Position numbers and translations under genes: made by a program. DNA of 44,988 nt from Kofleriaceae bacterium (GTDB lineage: Bacteria; Myxococcota_A; Polyangia; Haliangiales; Haliangiaceae): contig JABFXX010000673.1 in NCBI GenBank assembly GCA_013368795.1, positions 1 through 44,988 on the forward strand, read 5' to 3'. Below the pieces are notes generated by a model. It was not told the origin of the DNA. It did not search any database and worked only from the letters and a program-made list of their open reading frames with translations. Positions 16,755 to 30,951 of the stretch are shown here, piece after piece. The stretch's first letter is position 1. Each line of letters starts with the position of its first letter.

Positions 16755-18351
16755 GCTTGCACCTCCTTGGTGGCCGAAGGGGCAGCCTCGGCCGCTCGCC
16801 CGGGACGTCGCGGGAGCTCGATCGTGAACTCCGCGCCCTCGCCGGGCCGACTCGCCACGCTGACCGTTCCTCCCTGGGCCTCCACGACTCGACGCACGAC
16901 CCACAGGCCGACGCCGAAGCCCCCATAGTGGCGCAGCGGCGACACGCGCTCGAATCGCTCGAACAGGCGCGCTTGCTGGTCCTCCGCGATCCCCGGGCCG
17001 TGGTCGCGCACCGAGCAGCGTGCGCGGTTTGCCGACGTGGTGACACTCACCTCGATCGGATGACCGGAACCGTACTTGATCGCGTTGTCGACGAGGTTGG
17101 CGATCGCCTGCTCGAGGCGAAGGCGATCCCAGTGGCCGACCACGCTCGCGTCGCCGCTGACGACGATCGGGGCCCTCGCCCGCTCCGCGGCATCCTCGAC
17201 GCGCTGGATCACCTCGCCGACGATATCGACGAGGTCGACATCGGCGAGCTCGAGCTTCAGCGTCCCGATGCTCATCGCGGACACGTCGAGGAGCTCGTCG
17301 ACGAGCGTCGACAGCCTCTGCGCCCCGTGGTCGAGCTTGGCCACCTTCGGCAGCAGCGCCTTGCGGTCGAGCGCAGCGCCGGTCTCGAGCTCGTGGACGA
17401 TCTGTTCGGCCTGGAGCCGGAGCGGCGTGAGCGGCGTCCTCAGCTCGTGTGCGGCGACGGAGATGAAGTCGTCCCGCGCGCGGATCCCTTGCTGCAGCTC
17501 CTGGACGAAGCGCGCGCGCTCGACCTCGCGGTTGCGCCGCTCGGTGATGTCCTCGATGATCACGATGAACCACACGAGGTTCCCCGCCGCATCGCGGATC
17601 GAGGACAGGTTGACCCCGCACCAGCGCTCGCCGTCGCCGGCCGCGAGCCGATGCTCGCCGCGCGACTGGGCATCCGGATCGGTGCGAAGCGCCGCGAGGC
17701 GCCGCGCGAGCGACGTGCTGTCGTCGCCGACGCCCATCAGATGGACGGAGCGCCCGATCAGCTCATCGTGGTCGATCCCGAGGGTCTGACAGAGGTAGCG
17801 ATTCGCGCGGCTCCACCGGCCGTCCGGATCGGCGCACCCGATGCCGACCGGCGCCTGCTCGAACATCTGCAGGTACAGCGCCTCGGTCTCGCGAAGTGCC
17901 TGCTCGGCGCGCTTGCGCTGATCGACTTCGATCGCGCGAAGTGTCGCGGCCTGCGCCTCGTTCTGCTTGCGCTGGCGGTACAGCTCGACAAACACCGCGA
18001 CCTTCGCGCGGAGCGCGTACGGCTCGAACGGCTTGCGCAAGTAGTCGACGCCACCGGCGGTGTAGCCGCGGAACACCTGATCCATCTCGAAGATCGATGC
18101 GGTGACGAAGATGATCGGGATGTACTTCGATCGCGGCCGCTGCTTGATCATCTGCGCGGTCTCGAAGCCGTCCATCTCCGGCATCCCGACGTCGAGGATG
18201 ACCATCGCGAAGTCGCGACGGAGCAGCTCGCCGAGCGCGTCGCGGCCTGATGTCGCGAACACGAGGTTGTAGTCGGGGCGCGCGAGGATGCCCTCGAGCG
18301 CGAGCAGGTTGGCGCGCCGATCATCGACGAGGAGGATGTTGACGGGTTCGG

Positions 18352-18355
<4 letters not shown>
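16751..18355 (-). CDS. REC-PAS-HisKA-HATPase hybrid histidine kinase
   Basis: Cytosolic kinase of 534 residues with the same architecture as the 13088-14647 kinase, so the two are probably paralogous. REC 5-125: ILLVDDRRANLLAL, Asp55 (MVILDVGMPEMDGF), Lys108 (YLRKPFEP). A coiled linker (130-160) leads to a PAS/PAC domain of about 160-275 (MFEQAPVGIGCADPDGRWSR ... IVIIEDITERRNREVER). HisKA has His303 (VAAHELRTPLTPL). HATPase has NLVDNAIKYGSG, DHGPGIAE and HYGGFGVGLWVVRR. It is coupled by ATGA to both the upstream poly-HAMP kinase stop and the downstream receiver start. The signal is unknown; no TM. Confidence 0.92.
16760..16768 (-). promoter_or_regulatory. Strong Shine-Dalgarno of the receiver gene
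   Basis: AAGGAGGTG on the minus strand, five bases before ATG 16754 and inside the 3' end of the upstream kinase gene. It fixes the receiver start and suggests the receiver is translated at a higher rate than the kinase. Confidence 0.78.
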
Positions 18356-22437
<4,082 letters not shown>

Positions 22438-22508
22438 CGCTAGCGTCGACAAGGCGGAAAACTCTCGCGGCAGTGCACTCGTCGACGCGAGTGGTAGTTT
22501 GGAAATTG

Positions 22509-23669
22509 ATGGACCGGTCTGCTGTTGTGCCAGAACAAGATCGACCTGTGCGCATTCTGCTCGTCGACGACAACGCGGCGAACCTCGTCGCGCTGCAAGC
22601 AGTACTCGAGCCGCTCGGCCAGGAGCTCGTGCTCGCTCGGTCCGGCGCGGAGGCGCTCGCACAGCTGTCGTCCCAGGAATTCGCGCTCGTCCTCATGGAC
22701 GTGCACATGCCCGTGCTCGATGGCTATCAGACGGTCGAGGCGATCCGTAAACGCGACCAGCTGCGGCACCTTCCCGTCGTGTTCGTGACCGCCATCCTCA
22801 AGGACGATCAGTCAGCCGCGCGTGGCTACTCGCTGGGTGCGGTGGACTTCATCACCAAGCCGTACGTACCCGAGGTGATCCGCGCGAAGGTCGGCGCGTT
22901 CGTGATGCTCTACAAGCACAACCGCGAGCTCCAGGTACAGGAGCGAAGGCTCGCGGACGAACAGGCTGCGAGGGCCGCCGCCGAACGCGCGACGAAGACG
23001 ATGGAGGACTTCATCGCGATCCTCGGCCACGACCTGCGCAATCCGCTCAACGCGATCATGATGATGGCGGAGCAGCACGGCATGCGCTCCGACGCCGCCG
23101 ACGAGTGCAGGGCGATGGGCGAGCGAGTCTCTCGCAGCGCGCGCCGGATGAATCGGCTGATCGGCGACCTCGTCGACTTCGCGCGCAGCCGTCACGGCGG
23201 CATCGCGCTCGACTACCAGCCGGTCGAGATGGCAGAGCTCGCACGCGTTCCGGTCGAGGAGCTCCAGACGTTGCACCCACGCCGTCACATCGAGCTCCAT
23301 ATCGCCGGCGACCTGCACGGCGAGTGGGATCCGGAGAGGGTCAACCAGGTCGTCGCGAACCTGCTCGACAACGCGTTCAAGTATGGCGACGGCTCGATAG
23401 ACCTCTCGCTTGAAGGCCGGCCTCGCGACGTCGTGATGCGGGTGCACAACGCCGGCTCGCCGATCCCGCCCGACAAGCTCGAGCACATCTTCGAGCCGTT
23501 CGCGAAAGGCCTGCTCGGTCCACGCGGCCTGGGCTTGGGCCTCTACATCGTGAACCAGATCGTGCGGGCTCACGGGGCCCACATCGAGGCCGATTCGAAT
23601 GCGAATGCGGGCACGACGTTCACGATCGAGTGGCCACGGCACCCTCCAGCGGCCGCGCTACCTTCGTAG
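22509..23669 (+). CDS. REC-HisKA-HATPase hybrid histidine kinase
   Basis: Cytosolic kinase of 386 residues from ATG 22509. REC 14-130: ILLVDDNAANLVAL, Asp64 (LVLMDVHMPVLDGY), Lys118 (DFITKPYVPEVI). A coiled linker (135-165) leads to HisKA with His174 in a GHDLRNPLNAI box, then HATPase with NLLDNAFKYGDG, VHNAGSPIP, FEPFAKG and GLGLGLYIVNQI. No PAS or GAF sensor. It starts 71 bp from the divergent poly-HAMP kinase, so the two probably share a promoter region, and it is followed by a stand-alone receiver on the same strand. The receiver domain resembles those of the two REC-PAS kinases nearby. Confidence 0.9.
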   Translation: MDRSAVVPEQDRPVRILLVDDNAANLVALQAVLEPLGQELVLARSGAEALAQLSSQEFALVLMDVHMPVLDGYQTVEAIRKRDQLRHLPVVFVTAILKDDQSAARGYSLGAVDFITKPYVPEVIRAKVGAFVMLYKHNRELQVQERRLADEQAARAAAERATKTMEDFIAILGHDLRNPLNAIMMMAEQHGMRSDAADECRAMGERVSRSARRMNRLIGDLVDFARSRHGGIALDYQPVEMAELARVPVEELQTLHPRRHIELHIAGDLHGEWDPERVNQVVANLLDNAFKYGDGSIDLSLEGRPRDVVMRVHNAGSPIPPDKLEHIFEPFAKGLLGPRGLGLGLYIVNQIVRAHGAHIEADSNANAGTTFTIEWPRHPPAAALPS

Positions 23670-23764
23670 TCTTCCCGACGATGTTTGGTCCGGGTGAGCG
23701 GGCGCGCCGCGATGCAATTTCGCGCGGTGCGACGCAGCCGCTCGGTCGCCTACGTGGCGCCAAC

Positions 23765-23778
23765 CGCGAATTTTCGCG
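23765..23778. promoter_or_regulatory. Dyad CGCGAA-TT-TTCGCG upstream of the receiver gene
   Basis: A perfect 6-bp inverted repeat with a 2-bp centre lies in the 239-bp gap between the kinase (ends 23669) and the receiver (starts 23909). It suits a dimeric-regulator operator better than a terminator, as there is no loop or T-tract. No gene or convincing promoter boxes were seen in the rest of this gap. Confidence 0.35.
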
Positions 23779-23908
23779 CCGCGACCGGTAATCGCGATGA
23801 ATCCGTCAGCGCGGTTACTCGGAGTCCGCATTACGTGCGGCGGGCGCACGCGTTGCACCGGATCTCTCGTCGAGGGAGCGAGGGAGAGCGCTCGAGGTGC
23901 AATGCGTG

Positions 23909-24352
23909 ATGCAGCATCGACGACGAAATCAATCCGACCATGTCGCCGTACTCGTCGTCGATGACGATCCGGATGCGCGCGACCTCATGGAGATGTTCCT
24001 GACCAAGGAGGGCTACTCCGTGCGTACGGCGGCCAATGGCCGCGAGGCGCTCGAATTGCTGCAAACAATTCGACCGTCGTTGATCTTGCTCGACGTGCAG
24101 ATGCCGGTGATGGACGGCATGGAGTTTCGCGAGCACCAGCGACGCGATCGCGAGCTGCTCTCGATTCCCACGGTCGTGCTGACCGGCGCCGCGGTCGAGC
24201 CGATGCTCGACCTCGCGGTCGACGAAGCACTGCGCAAGCCGGTCCGCGGCGTGGACCTGATGAAGATCGTCCGCCGCCACTGCGATCGGGACGACCAGCA
24301 CGCGACCGTTCGATCCGGCCCCGTGCTCGGTCCCGCAACACCTCGCTCGTAG
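23909..24352 (+). CDS. Stand-alone response regulator receiver
   Basis: Single REC domain, 147 residues: VLVVDDDPDARDLM, phospho-acceptor Asp62 (LILLDVQMPVMDGM), VVLTGAA, and Lys in ALRKPVRGVDLM, followed by a 30-residue polar tail without a recognisable output domain. Two ATGs are possible, at 23897 and 23909. The second was chosen because the GAGGTG motif sits nine bases before it and only two before the first. It follows the REC kinase gene by 239 bp on the same strand and is convergent with the respiratory operon (stops one base apart), with no obvious terminator hairpin between them. Confidence 0.87.
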   Translation: MQHRRRNQSDHVAVLVVDDDPDARDLMEMFLTKEGYSVRTAANGREALELLQTIRPSLILLDVQMPVMDGMEFREHQRRDRELLSIPTVVLTGAAVEPMLDLAVDEALRKPVRGVDLMKIVRRHCDRDDQHATVRSGPVLGPATPRS

Positions 24353-24353
24353 G

Positions 24354-24734
24354 CTAGCCGCCGGTCGGGCGCGGACCGATCGGTGCGATCGGCGGCGCGC
24401 TCGGGTTCCAGATGTTCGTGTGCTGGTACTGGCCGCTATCCATCAGCGTGAAGCCGACGAACAAGCACGCGGCGAGTAGCGCACTGACGAAGATGACCGA
24501 GTGGAACAGCCGGTCGTAGCGAAGGTGCATGAAGAACAGGACGACGAGCGTCGCCTTCGTCACCGCGATCACCATCGCGACGGCGAGGTTGATGTTGGCG
24601 CCGAAGTCGATCTTCGTCGCGAGGACCGTGACGATCGTCAGGACCAGCAGCGTGCCGCCCGTCGCGACGAGCGTCTTGACCGTCGCGACGTGCGAGATGC
24701 CGTGATGGTCATCGTGGTGTTCGGTTGCAGCCAT
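24354..24734 (-). CDS. coxD: Cytochrome c oxidase subunit IV (caa3-type small subunit)
   Basis: Integral membrane protein of 126 residues with three hydrophobic helices: VKTLVATGGTLLVLTIVTVL, INLAVAMVIAVTKATLVVLF and VIFVSALLAACLFVGFTLM. The FFMHLRYD turn between helices two and three is typical of COX4_pro/CtaF small subunits. It has a His-rich N-terminus and a Pro-rich C-terminus. ATG 24734 follows the CoxC stop by eight bases with GAGGA upstream. It is the last gene of the respiratory operon and assists stability of the oxidase complex. Confidence 0.88.
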   Translation of the reverse strand: MAATEHHDDHHGISHVATVKTLVATGGTLLVLTIVTVLATKIDFGANINLAVAMVIAVTKATLVVLFFMHLRYDRLFHSVIFVSALLAACLFVGFTLMDSGQYQHTNIWNPSAPPIAPIGPRPTGG

Positions 24735-24742
24735 GGTCGTCC

Positions 24743-26037
24743 TCAGTGGATGAGGTAAAGGAGCGGGAAGAGGAAGATCCAGATCAGGTCGACGATGTGC
24801 CAGTACAGCGCACCGAAGTCGACCGGCCCGAAGTAGTCCGGCGTGAAGTGACCCTTCAGCGCGCGGATCAGCAGCCAGAGGAACACGATGATACCGGCGA
24901 TGACGTGGATGCCGTGCAGGCCCGTCATCGCGAAGTAGATCGTGAAGAACATGTTCGTGTGCTCGGGCGGCGGGCCCATCGACTCGATCTCGTGCTGCTC
25001 GTGCGCCGAGATCTCGTGGCTCTCGCCGACCGTCGACTTGCCGAGCACCAGCTTCTGCTCCGCGTCCGCGAGCGCGTCGGCCGGCTCGGTCGCCTTCGGG
25101 GCTTCCTTGCAGTCCGCCTTGATCACGATGTCGTGACCGCGCTCTTCGTGATCGCCGTACTCGACGAGGATGCCGACCTGCGGGCGTCCCGCAGCGCCGC
25201 GGGCGCGCGCGGTCGCGTCGGTGAGATCCGGGCAGACGGCCGGCTGGTACGAGACCTTCCAGCACGGGAACTTGTGCGCCCCATGACCCTCGCCATGGCC
25301 TTCGCCGCCCTCGGCGTGATGGCCGGGCGTCCACACCGGGCACATCTCCGTGATCGGGCGCTTCGACACCTCGGTCTCGGTGACCTTGCCGTCGGCGCCG
25401 CGCGAGGTCTGGACCTTGACCTCGTTGACGGTGCACGAGGCCTGGACGCCTTCGGTGTGCGCGTCCTGATCGATCTTGCCGCTCTCGAAGCAGCCATCGA
25501 CAGCCTTGCCCGCACCGAAGTCCCACTTCGGCGTGCCCTTGGTGCCGGGGCACTCGTTGCTCTTGGTGATGAACTCGTTACCGCCCGGGCTCACGCACGG
25601 ATCGAAATAACGGCCGAACAGAAGCTGCTCGTGAATCTTGTGGCTGTACTCGATGTACTTGATCCCGAGGAACCCGAACGCGCACGCGATCGTGACGACG
25701 ATGCAGAGGATCAGGCCCTTCTTCTGACCGAGCTGCGCGCACCGGACCGACCACGCGGCCGTGAGGCTCGAGAAGATCAGGATTCCGGTGTTGATCGCGC
25801 CGTACTTCACGTCGAGGTACTTGTGCGCGTAGCTGTAGATCTCGCCGTGGTGGACTCGATAGAGCACGTACGCGACGAACAGCGCGGAGAAGAACAGCAC
25901 CTCCTGCGCGAGGAACAGCCAGATTCCTAGCTTGCCGCTGTCGAACTGGTGCAGAGCGTCGTCGTAGTGGTGCGCGATGAACGGCGAGCCGTGATGGCCG
26001 TGGCCGTGGGCGTCGCCGTGTGCGTCGTGGGCGGTGC

Positions 26038-26041
<4 letters not shown>
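24743..26041 (-). CDS. coxC: Cytochrome c oxidase subunit III with large Cys-rich periplasmic insertion
   Basis: Protein of 432 residues, about twice the usual five-helix form. Helices: 38-62 ([20 protein letters not shown]), 82-101, 109-130, 363-393 ([20 protein letters not shown]) and 409-432. These are the canonical subunit III elements, including the TGLHGIHV motif. Between helices 3 and 4 lies an extra segment of about 220 residues (139-360) with eight Cys (149, 164, 184, 203, 234, 260, 270, 311) and His/Glu/Gly-rich stretches. By standard topology this loop is periplasmic, so disulfides or metal binding are likely (inference). The His-rich N-terminus is cytosolic. The start overlaps the CoxA stop by ATGA. 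There is no frameshift: the same frame continues cleanly through the insert. Confidence 0.9.
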
Positions 26042-27993
<1,952 letters not shown>

Positions 27994-28002
27994 CTCAGTT
28001 CC

Positions 28003-29361
28003 TCACTTCAGCGACTTGATGTAGGCGATGATGCCTTCGATCTCTTTTTCCTTGAGCTGACCTTCGAACGAAGGCATCGACGGCGGATAGCCGGGACGCG
28101 ACTTCGCCTGGGGCGACATCAAGGACTCGCGGATGTAGCTCTCGTCCATCAGCACCTTCGAGCCGTCCGACATCGGCACCATCGTGCCGAAGTCGTGCGC
28201 GAACGAGGGGCCGACGCGCGGCGTGCCGTCGACGGTGTGGCAGGCGTTGCAGCCCTTCTTCTCGTAGAGCTTCTTGCCGAGCTCTGCGGGCGGAAGGTTC
28301 TGCGACTCGGCCTCCTTGTCGGCGAGGTAGCGCTCGTAGTCACCAGGTGCGTGGACGACGACGACGGCGCGGCGGAGACACGCCTTCGTCTTGGGGTCTT
28401 CTTGCAGACACGCCATCTGGGCGTGGCTCGTGCCGCAGTACTCCGCGCACGTCAGCCGGTACGTGCCCGGCTTCGTCGCGTAGAACCACGCGTACGTGTA
28501 GCGACGCGGGACGACGTCCTGCTTGACGCGCATCGCCGGCGCGTAGAACGCGTGGAGCACGTCCTTGCTCGTCATGACCAGGCGCACCGGCGTGTTCGAC
28601 GGGACGTGGAGGTCCGAGTCGGTCACGCCGTTGGCGTGCGTGAACTGCCAGTTCCAGCGCCACGCGAGCACGTTGATCTCGACCGCCTTGTTCGGCGGCG
28701 TGACGACGTGGACGTACGAGCGCCAGCCGTACCAGAACAGGAACACGACGATGATCGTCGGGATCACGGTCCACGTGATCTCCATCGCGTCGTTGTGCGC
28801 GGCGCTCGGCTCGGCCTTGTGGCCGGGGCGGTGGCGGTACTTCCAGACGAAGTAGATCGTCGCGACCGCGATCGCGATGAAGAAGAACGTCGAGAGCGCG
28901 AGCACCGCATAGAACATGAGGTCGGAGTCGTCGGCCGCAGCGTTGACCGACTTGGGCATCCAGAACGTGCCCTCCTCCTCGATGTCCTTGTTCGCGAGCT
29001 TGTCGTACCAGGCGATGCCCGGGCTCGCGGCCGACGGTGCCGGGATGGCACCCGGCTCTGCACCTGCGCCCTGAGGACCTTGGCCCGCGGCAGCACCCTT
29101 GTCGGCCGGGTTCACCGGCGGCGCGGGGTTCATGCCCTGGTCCGACGTCTCGGCGGCGGAGCCCGCAGCAGCAGACCCTTCAGCCGAGCCGGCAGCCGGC
29201 GCAGTGGCCGAGCCGGCCTCTGCAGCAGGAGCAGCCGAGCCCGCTGCAGGAGCAGCCGAGCCCGCTGCAGGAGCAGCCGAACCCGCAGCGGGTTGCGCCG
29301 CTGCGGTGGAAACCCACGCGACCAGCATGGTCGCGGCGAGGGTCCGGATGATCGATTTCAT
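28003..29361 (-). CDS. coxB: Cytochrome c oxidase subunit II with fused cytochrome c domain (caa3-type)
   Basis: Protein of 452 residues. A signal peptide is followed by an Ala/Gly/Ser/Pro low-complexity region (about 22-115), two TM helices (148-173 and 195-213), and the cupredoxin domain with CuA ligands His270, Cys305, Glu307, Cys309, His313 and Met316 (CAEYCGTSHAQM). A short loop bounded by Cys318 and Cys328 follows, then a C-terminal cytochrome c with CNACH at 371-375 and candidate Met ligands (PPSMPSF). It accepts electrons from ACIII and delivers them to CoxA. ATG 29361 overlaps the SCO stop by ATGA. The Cys-bounded loop after the CuA motif is not usual. Confidence 0.95.
   Translation of the reverse strand: MKSIIRTLAATMLVAWVSTAAAQPAAGSAAPAAGSAAPAAGSAAPAAEAGSATAPAAGSAEGSAAAGSAAETSDQGMNPAPPVNPADKGAAAGQGPQGAGAEPGAIPAPSAASPGIAWYDKLANKDIEEEGTFWMPKSVNAAADDSDLMFYAVLALSTFFFIAIAVATIYFVWKYRHRPGHKAEPSAAHNDAMEITWTVIPTIIVVFLFWYGWRSYVHVVTPPNKAVEINVLAWRWNWQFTHANGVTDSDLHVPSNTPVRLVMTSKDVLHAFYAPAMRVKQDVVPRRYTYAWFYATKPGTYRLTCAEYCGTSHAQMACLQEDPKTKACLRRAVVVVHAPGDYERYLADKEAESQNLPPAELGKKLYEKKGCNACHTVDGTPRVGPSFAHDFGTMVPMSDGSKVLMDESYIRESLMSPQAKSRPGYPPSMPSFEGQLKEKEIEGIIAYIKSLK
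29215..29290 (-). repeat. Short tandem coding repeat in coxB (PAAGSAA units)
   Basis: A roughly 21-bp unit containing GAGCAGCCGAGCCC is repeated about three to four times, encoding consecutive PAAGSAA heptads in the periplasmic linker before the first TM helix. Slippage could vary the linker length between strains. Confidence 0.7.
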
Positions 29362-30272
29362 GATCGATTACCTCTCTGTGGCGGATGCGGTCGGTTCTTG
29401 CGGATGACGTGCATCATCCCCAGGCCCGACAACAGCAGGACAACGGCGCCCGCCGCGCCGATGCGCAGCGCGAGCACTCCGGCGCGACTGTGATTGTTCG
29501 CGTCGGGATCGTAGTGGTAGCAGCGGTTCATGAAGCCGACGGCACTCGCCGGCTCCATCGCACCCGCCTTGAAGATCGAGTCGCGCATGACCTGCGGATC
29601 GAACTCGATGCCATAGACGTAGCGGGTCACGGTTCCCTTCGAGCTGAGGAAGATCAGCGCCGCCGGGTGCGCCCATTCAGCGCGCTCGGTGATGTACGTG
29701 TACGAGAAGCCGACGGACTCCGCGACGCGGCGAATCGCCGCGCCATCACCGGGGATCTCGGCGACGAGGAACGTCCAGCCCTTCTCGGCGCCGGCGCGCA
29801 GGTTCTCGGGCAGCCGCCCGATGTACCTCTCGCGCATCTTGCCGAGCTTCTCGAGGCTCTCCTTCGGCTCGAGATCGATCGTGACGATGCGGAACTGTCC
29901 GCCAACGCGGAACAGCGTGTTGTCCTTCTTCTCTCCGATCGACGGCAGAACCGCCGAGAGCCCGTTGAGCTGCAGGTTGCACAGCATCGGGCAGTCGGAA
30001 TAGTTGAAGGTCAAAATGGTCGGAGTCTCGCCGGCGAGGAGCTCGCCGAGCGTCACGACCTTGCCGGTCTGATCGCGGAACCGCGCGTCGCGAGGAACCT
30101 GCGACAGCAGCTTCTCCGTGACGGTGACGCTGTTGCCCTTGTAGGTCGGGGGCGGTGCGAGGATCTCGTCCTTGGGATCCTGCGACGGCGCAGCTTCCCC
30201 GCCCGGCTGCGCGAGCACCGGCTGCGCCCCGAGGAGGGCGAACGCGGAGACGAGGAGGATGCGCTTGATCAC
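29358..30272 (-). CDS. SCO1/SenC-family CuA assembly protein
   Basis: Membrane-tethered thioredoxin-fold copper chaperone of 304 residues. GTG 30272 starts a signal peptide (MIKRILLVSAFALLGAQPVL) one base after the stop of the upstream gene. Copper ligands are Cys94 and Cys98 (SDCPMLCNL) and His202 (WAHPAALIFL). VTIDLEPKES and FSYTY support the fold. Most SCO proteins have an N-terminal anchor. This one has a cleavable-looking N-terminus and a C-terminal TM helix (about 268-290) followed by a basic cytosolic tail. Its place directly before coxB, with an ATGA overlap, fits metallation of the CuA site. YpmQ/PrrC-type redox roles are an alternative. Confidence 0.88.
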   Translation of the reverse strand: MIKRILLVSAFALLGAQPVLAQPGGEAAPSQDPKDEILAPPPTYKGNSVTVTEKLLSQVPRDARFRDQTGKVVTLGELLAGETPTILTFNYSDCPMLCNLQLNGLSAVLPSIGEKKDNTLFRVGGQFRIVTIDLEPKESLEKLGKMRERYIGRLPENLRAGAEKGWTFLVAEIPGDGAAIRRVAESVGFSYTYITERAEWAHPAALIFLSSKGTVTRYVYGIEFDPQVMRDSIFKAGAMEPASAVGFMNRCYHYDPDANNHSRAGVLALRIGAAGAVVLLLSGLGMMHVIRKNRPHPPQRGNRS

Positions 30273-30273
30273 G

Positions 30274-30942
30274 TCAGGGGGTCTTCGGTGCGGCCGAGCC
30301 GGCCGCCTTGGGCTGTCCCGCCGCCCCCGCCTTCTTCGGCTGTGCCTTCGGAGCAGCCGGCGCGGCCGGAGCCGTCGGCGCCGGAACCGTGGGCTGCGCG
30401 CCCGGCGCGGGCGTCGGGGTCGGAGACTGCGCGTCGCTCTTCTCGGGCGAGGCGCCAGCCGCGCCACCCACGCCGATGGCGCCGGTCGGCGTCTCGGGTG
30501 CAGCGGGCATCGCAGCGCCGGAGGTCGGCGCGGGCTGACCGCCCTCGCCGCTCGCGGGCGCCGCGCCGAGCGGCTTGGGACGACCGAACGCGGGCTCGAT
30601 CGTCGCCTTCTCGGACGGCGGCAGCGTCGGGACGAGGTGCGCGGGGTTCTGCTTCGCGTCCTCGACGACGAGCTGCATCGCGTGCTCGATCGGGATGCGA
30701 TACGTCGGCGCGCCGGTGTTGGTCGCGGCCTCCGTGATGTTGCGCATCTCGTCGGCCTTGTGACCCTTCGCCGTCAGGTCCATGCCGGCGTAGTCGGCGG
30801 CGTGTTGGATCTGCGACGTGTTGTTCATGTAGAACGCCTGCAGGCCGGCGATGGTCACGTAGACCATCACGGCGCCGCAGATGCCGACGACCACGATGCC
30901 GATCGTGTTGAGCTTGTCGGGATTGCGCTTGGGACCAGACAT
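30274..30942 (-). CDS. Single-TM Pro/Ala-rich protein of the ACIII-caa3 operon, unknown function
   Basis: Not recognised. Protein of 222 residues: a basic N-terminus, one TM helix (about 13-36, TIGIVVVGICGAVMVYVTIA), and a globular-looking periplasmic part of about 37-118 (AGMDLTAKGHKADEMRNI, YRIPIEHAMQLVVEDAKQNP, IEPAFGRPKPLG). A low-complexity tail of about 100 residues rich in Ala, Pro and Gly follows. It begins nine bases after ActF with TAGGAGA upstream and ends one base before the SCO start, so it is embedded in the operon. It may be a supercomplex tether or accessory subunit between ACIII and the oxidase (inference from position only). There is no haem motif and no Cys pair that could bind metal. 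Confidence 0.8.
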   Translation of the reverse strand: MSGPKRNPDKLNTIGIVVVGICGAVMVYVTIAGLQAFYMNNTSQIQHAADYAGMDLTAKGHKADEMRNITEAATNTGAPTYRIPIEHAMQLVVEDAKQNPAHLVPTLPPSEKATIEPAFGRPKPLGAAPASGEGGQPAPTSGAAMPAAPETPTGAIGVGGAAGASPEKSDAQSPTPTPAPGAQPTVPAPTAPAAPAAPKAQPKKAGAAGQPKAAGSAAPKTP

Positions 30943-30951
30943 CGTCGTCTC

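Noticed and set aside
24343..24360. Terminator between the convergent receiver and coxD
   Set aside because: The stops are one base apart and no GC stem followed by a T-tract is visible on either strand.
24962..25627. The CoxC insertion as an inserted element or frameshift
   Set aside because: The frame stays open, codon composition matches the flanks, no terminal repeats are visible, and the canonical helices resume on the same frame.
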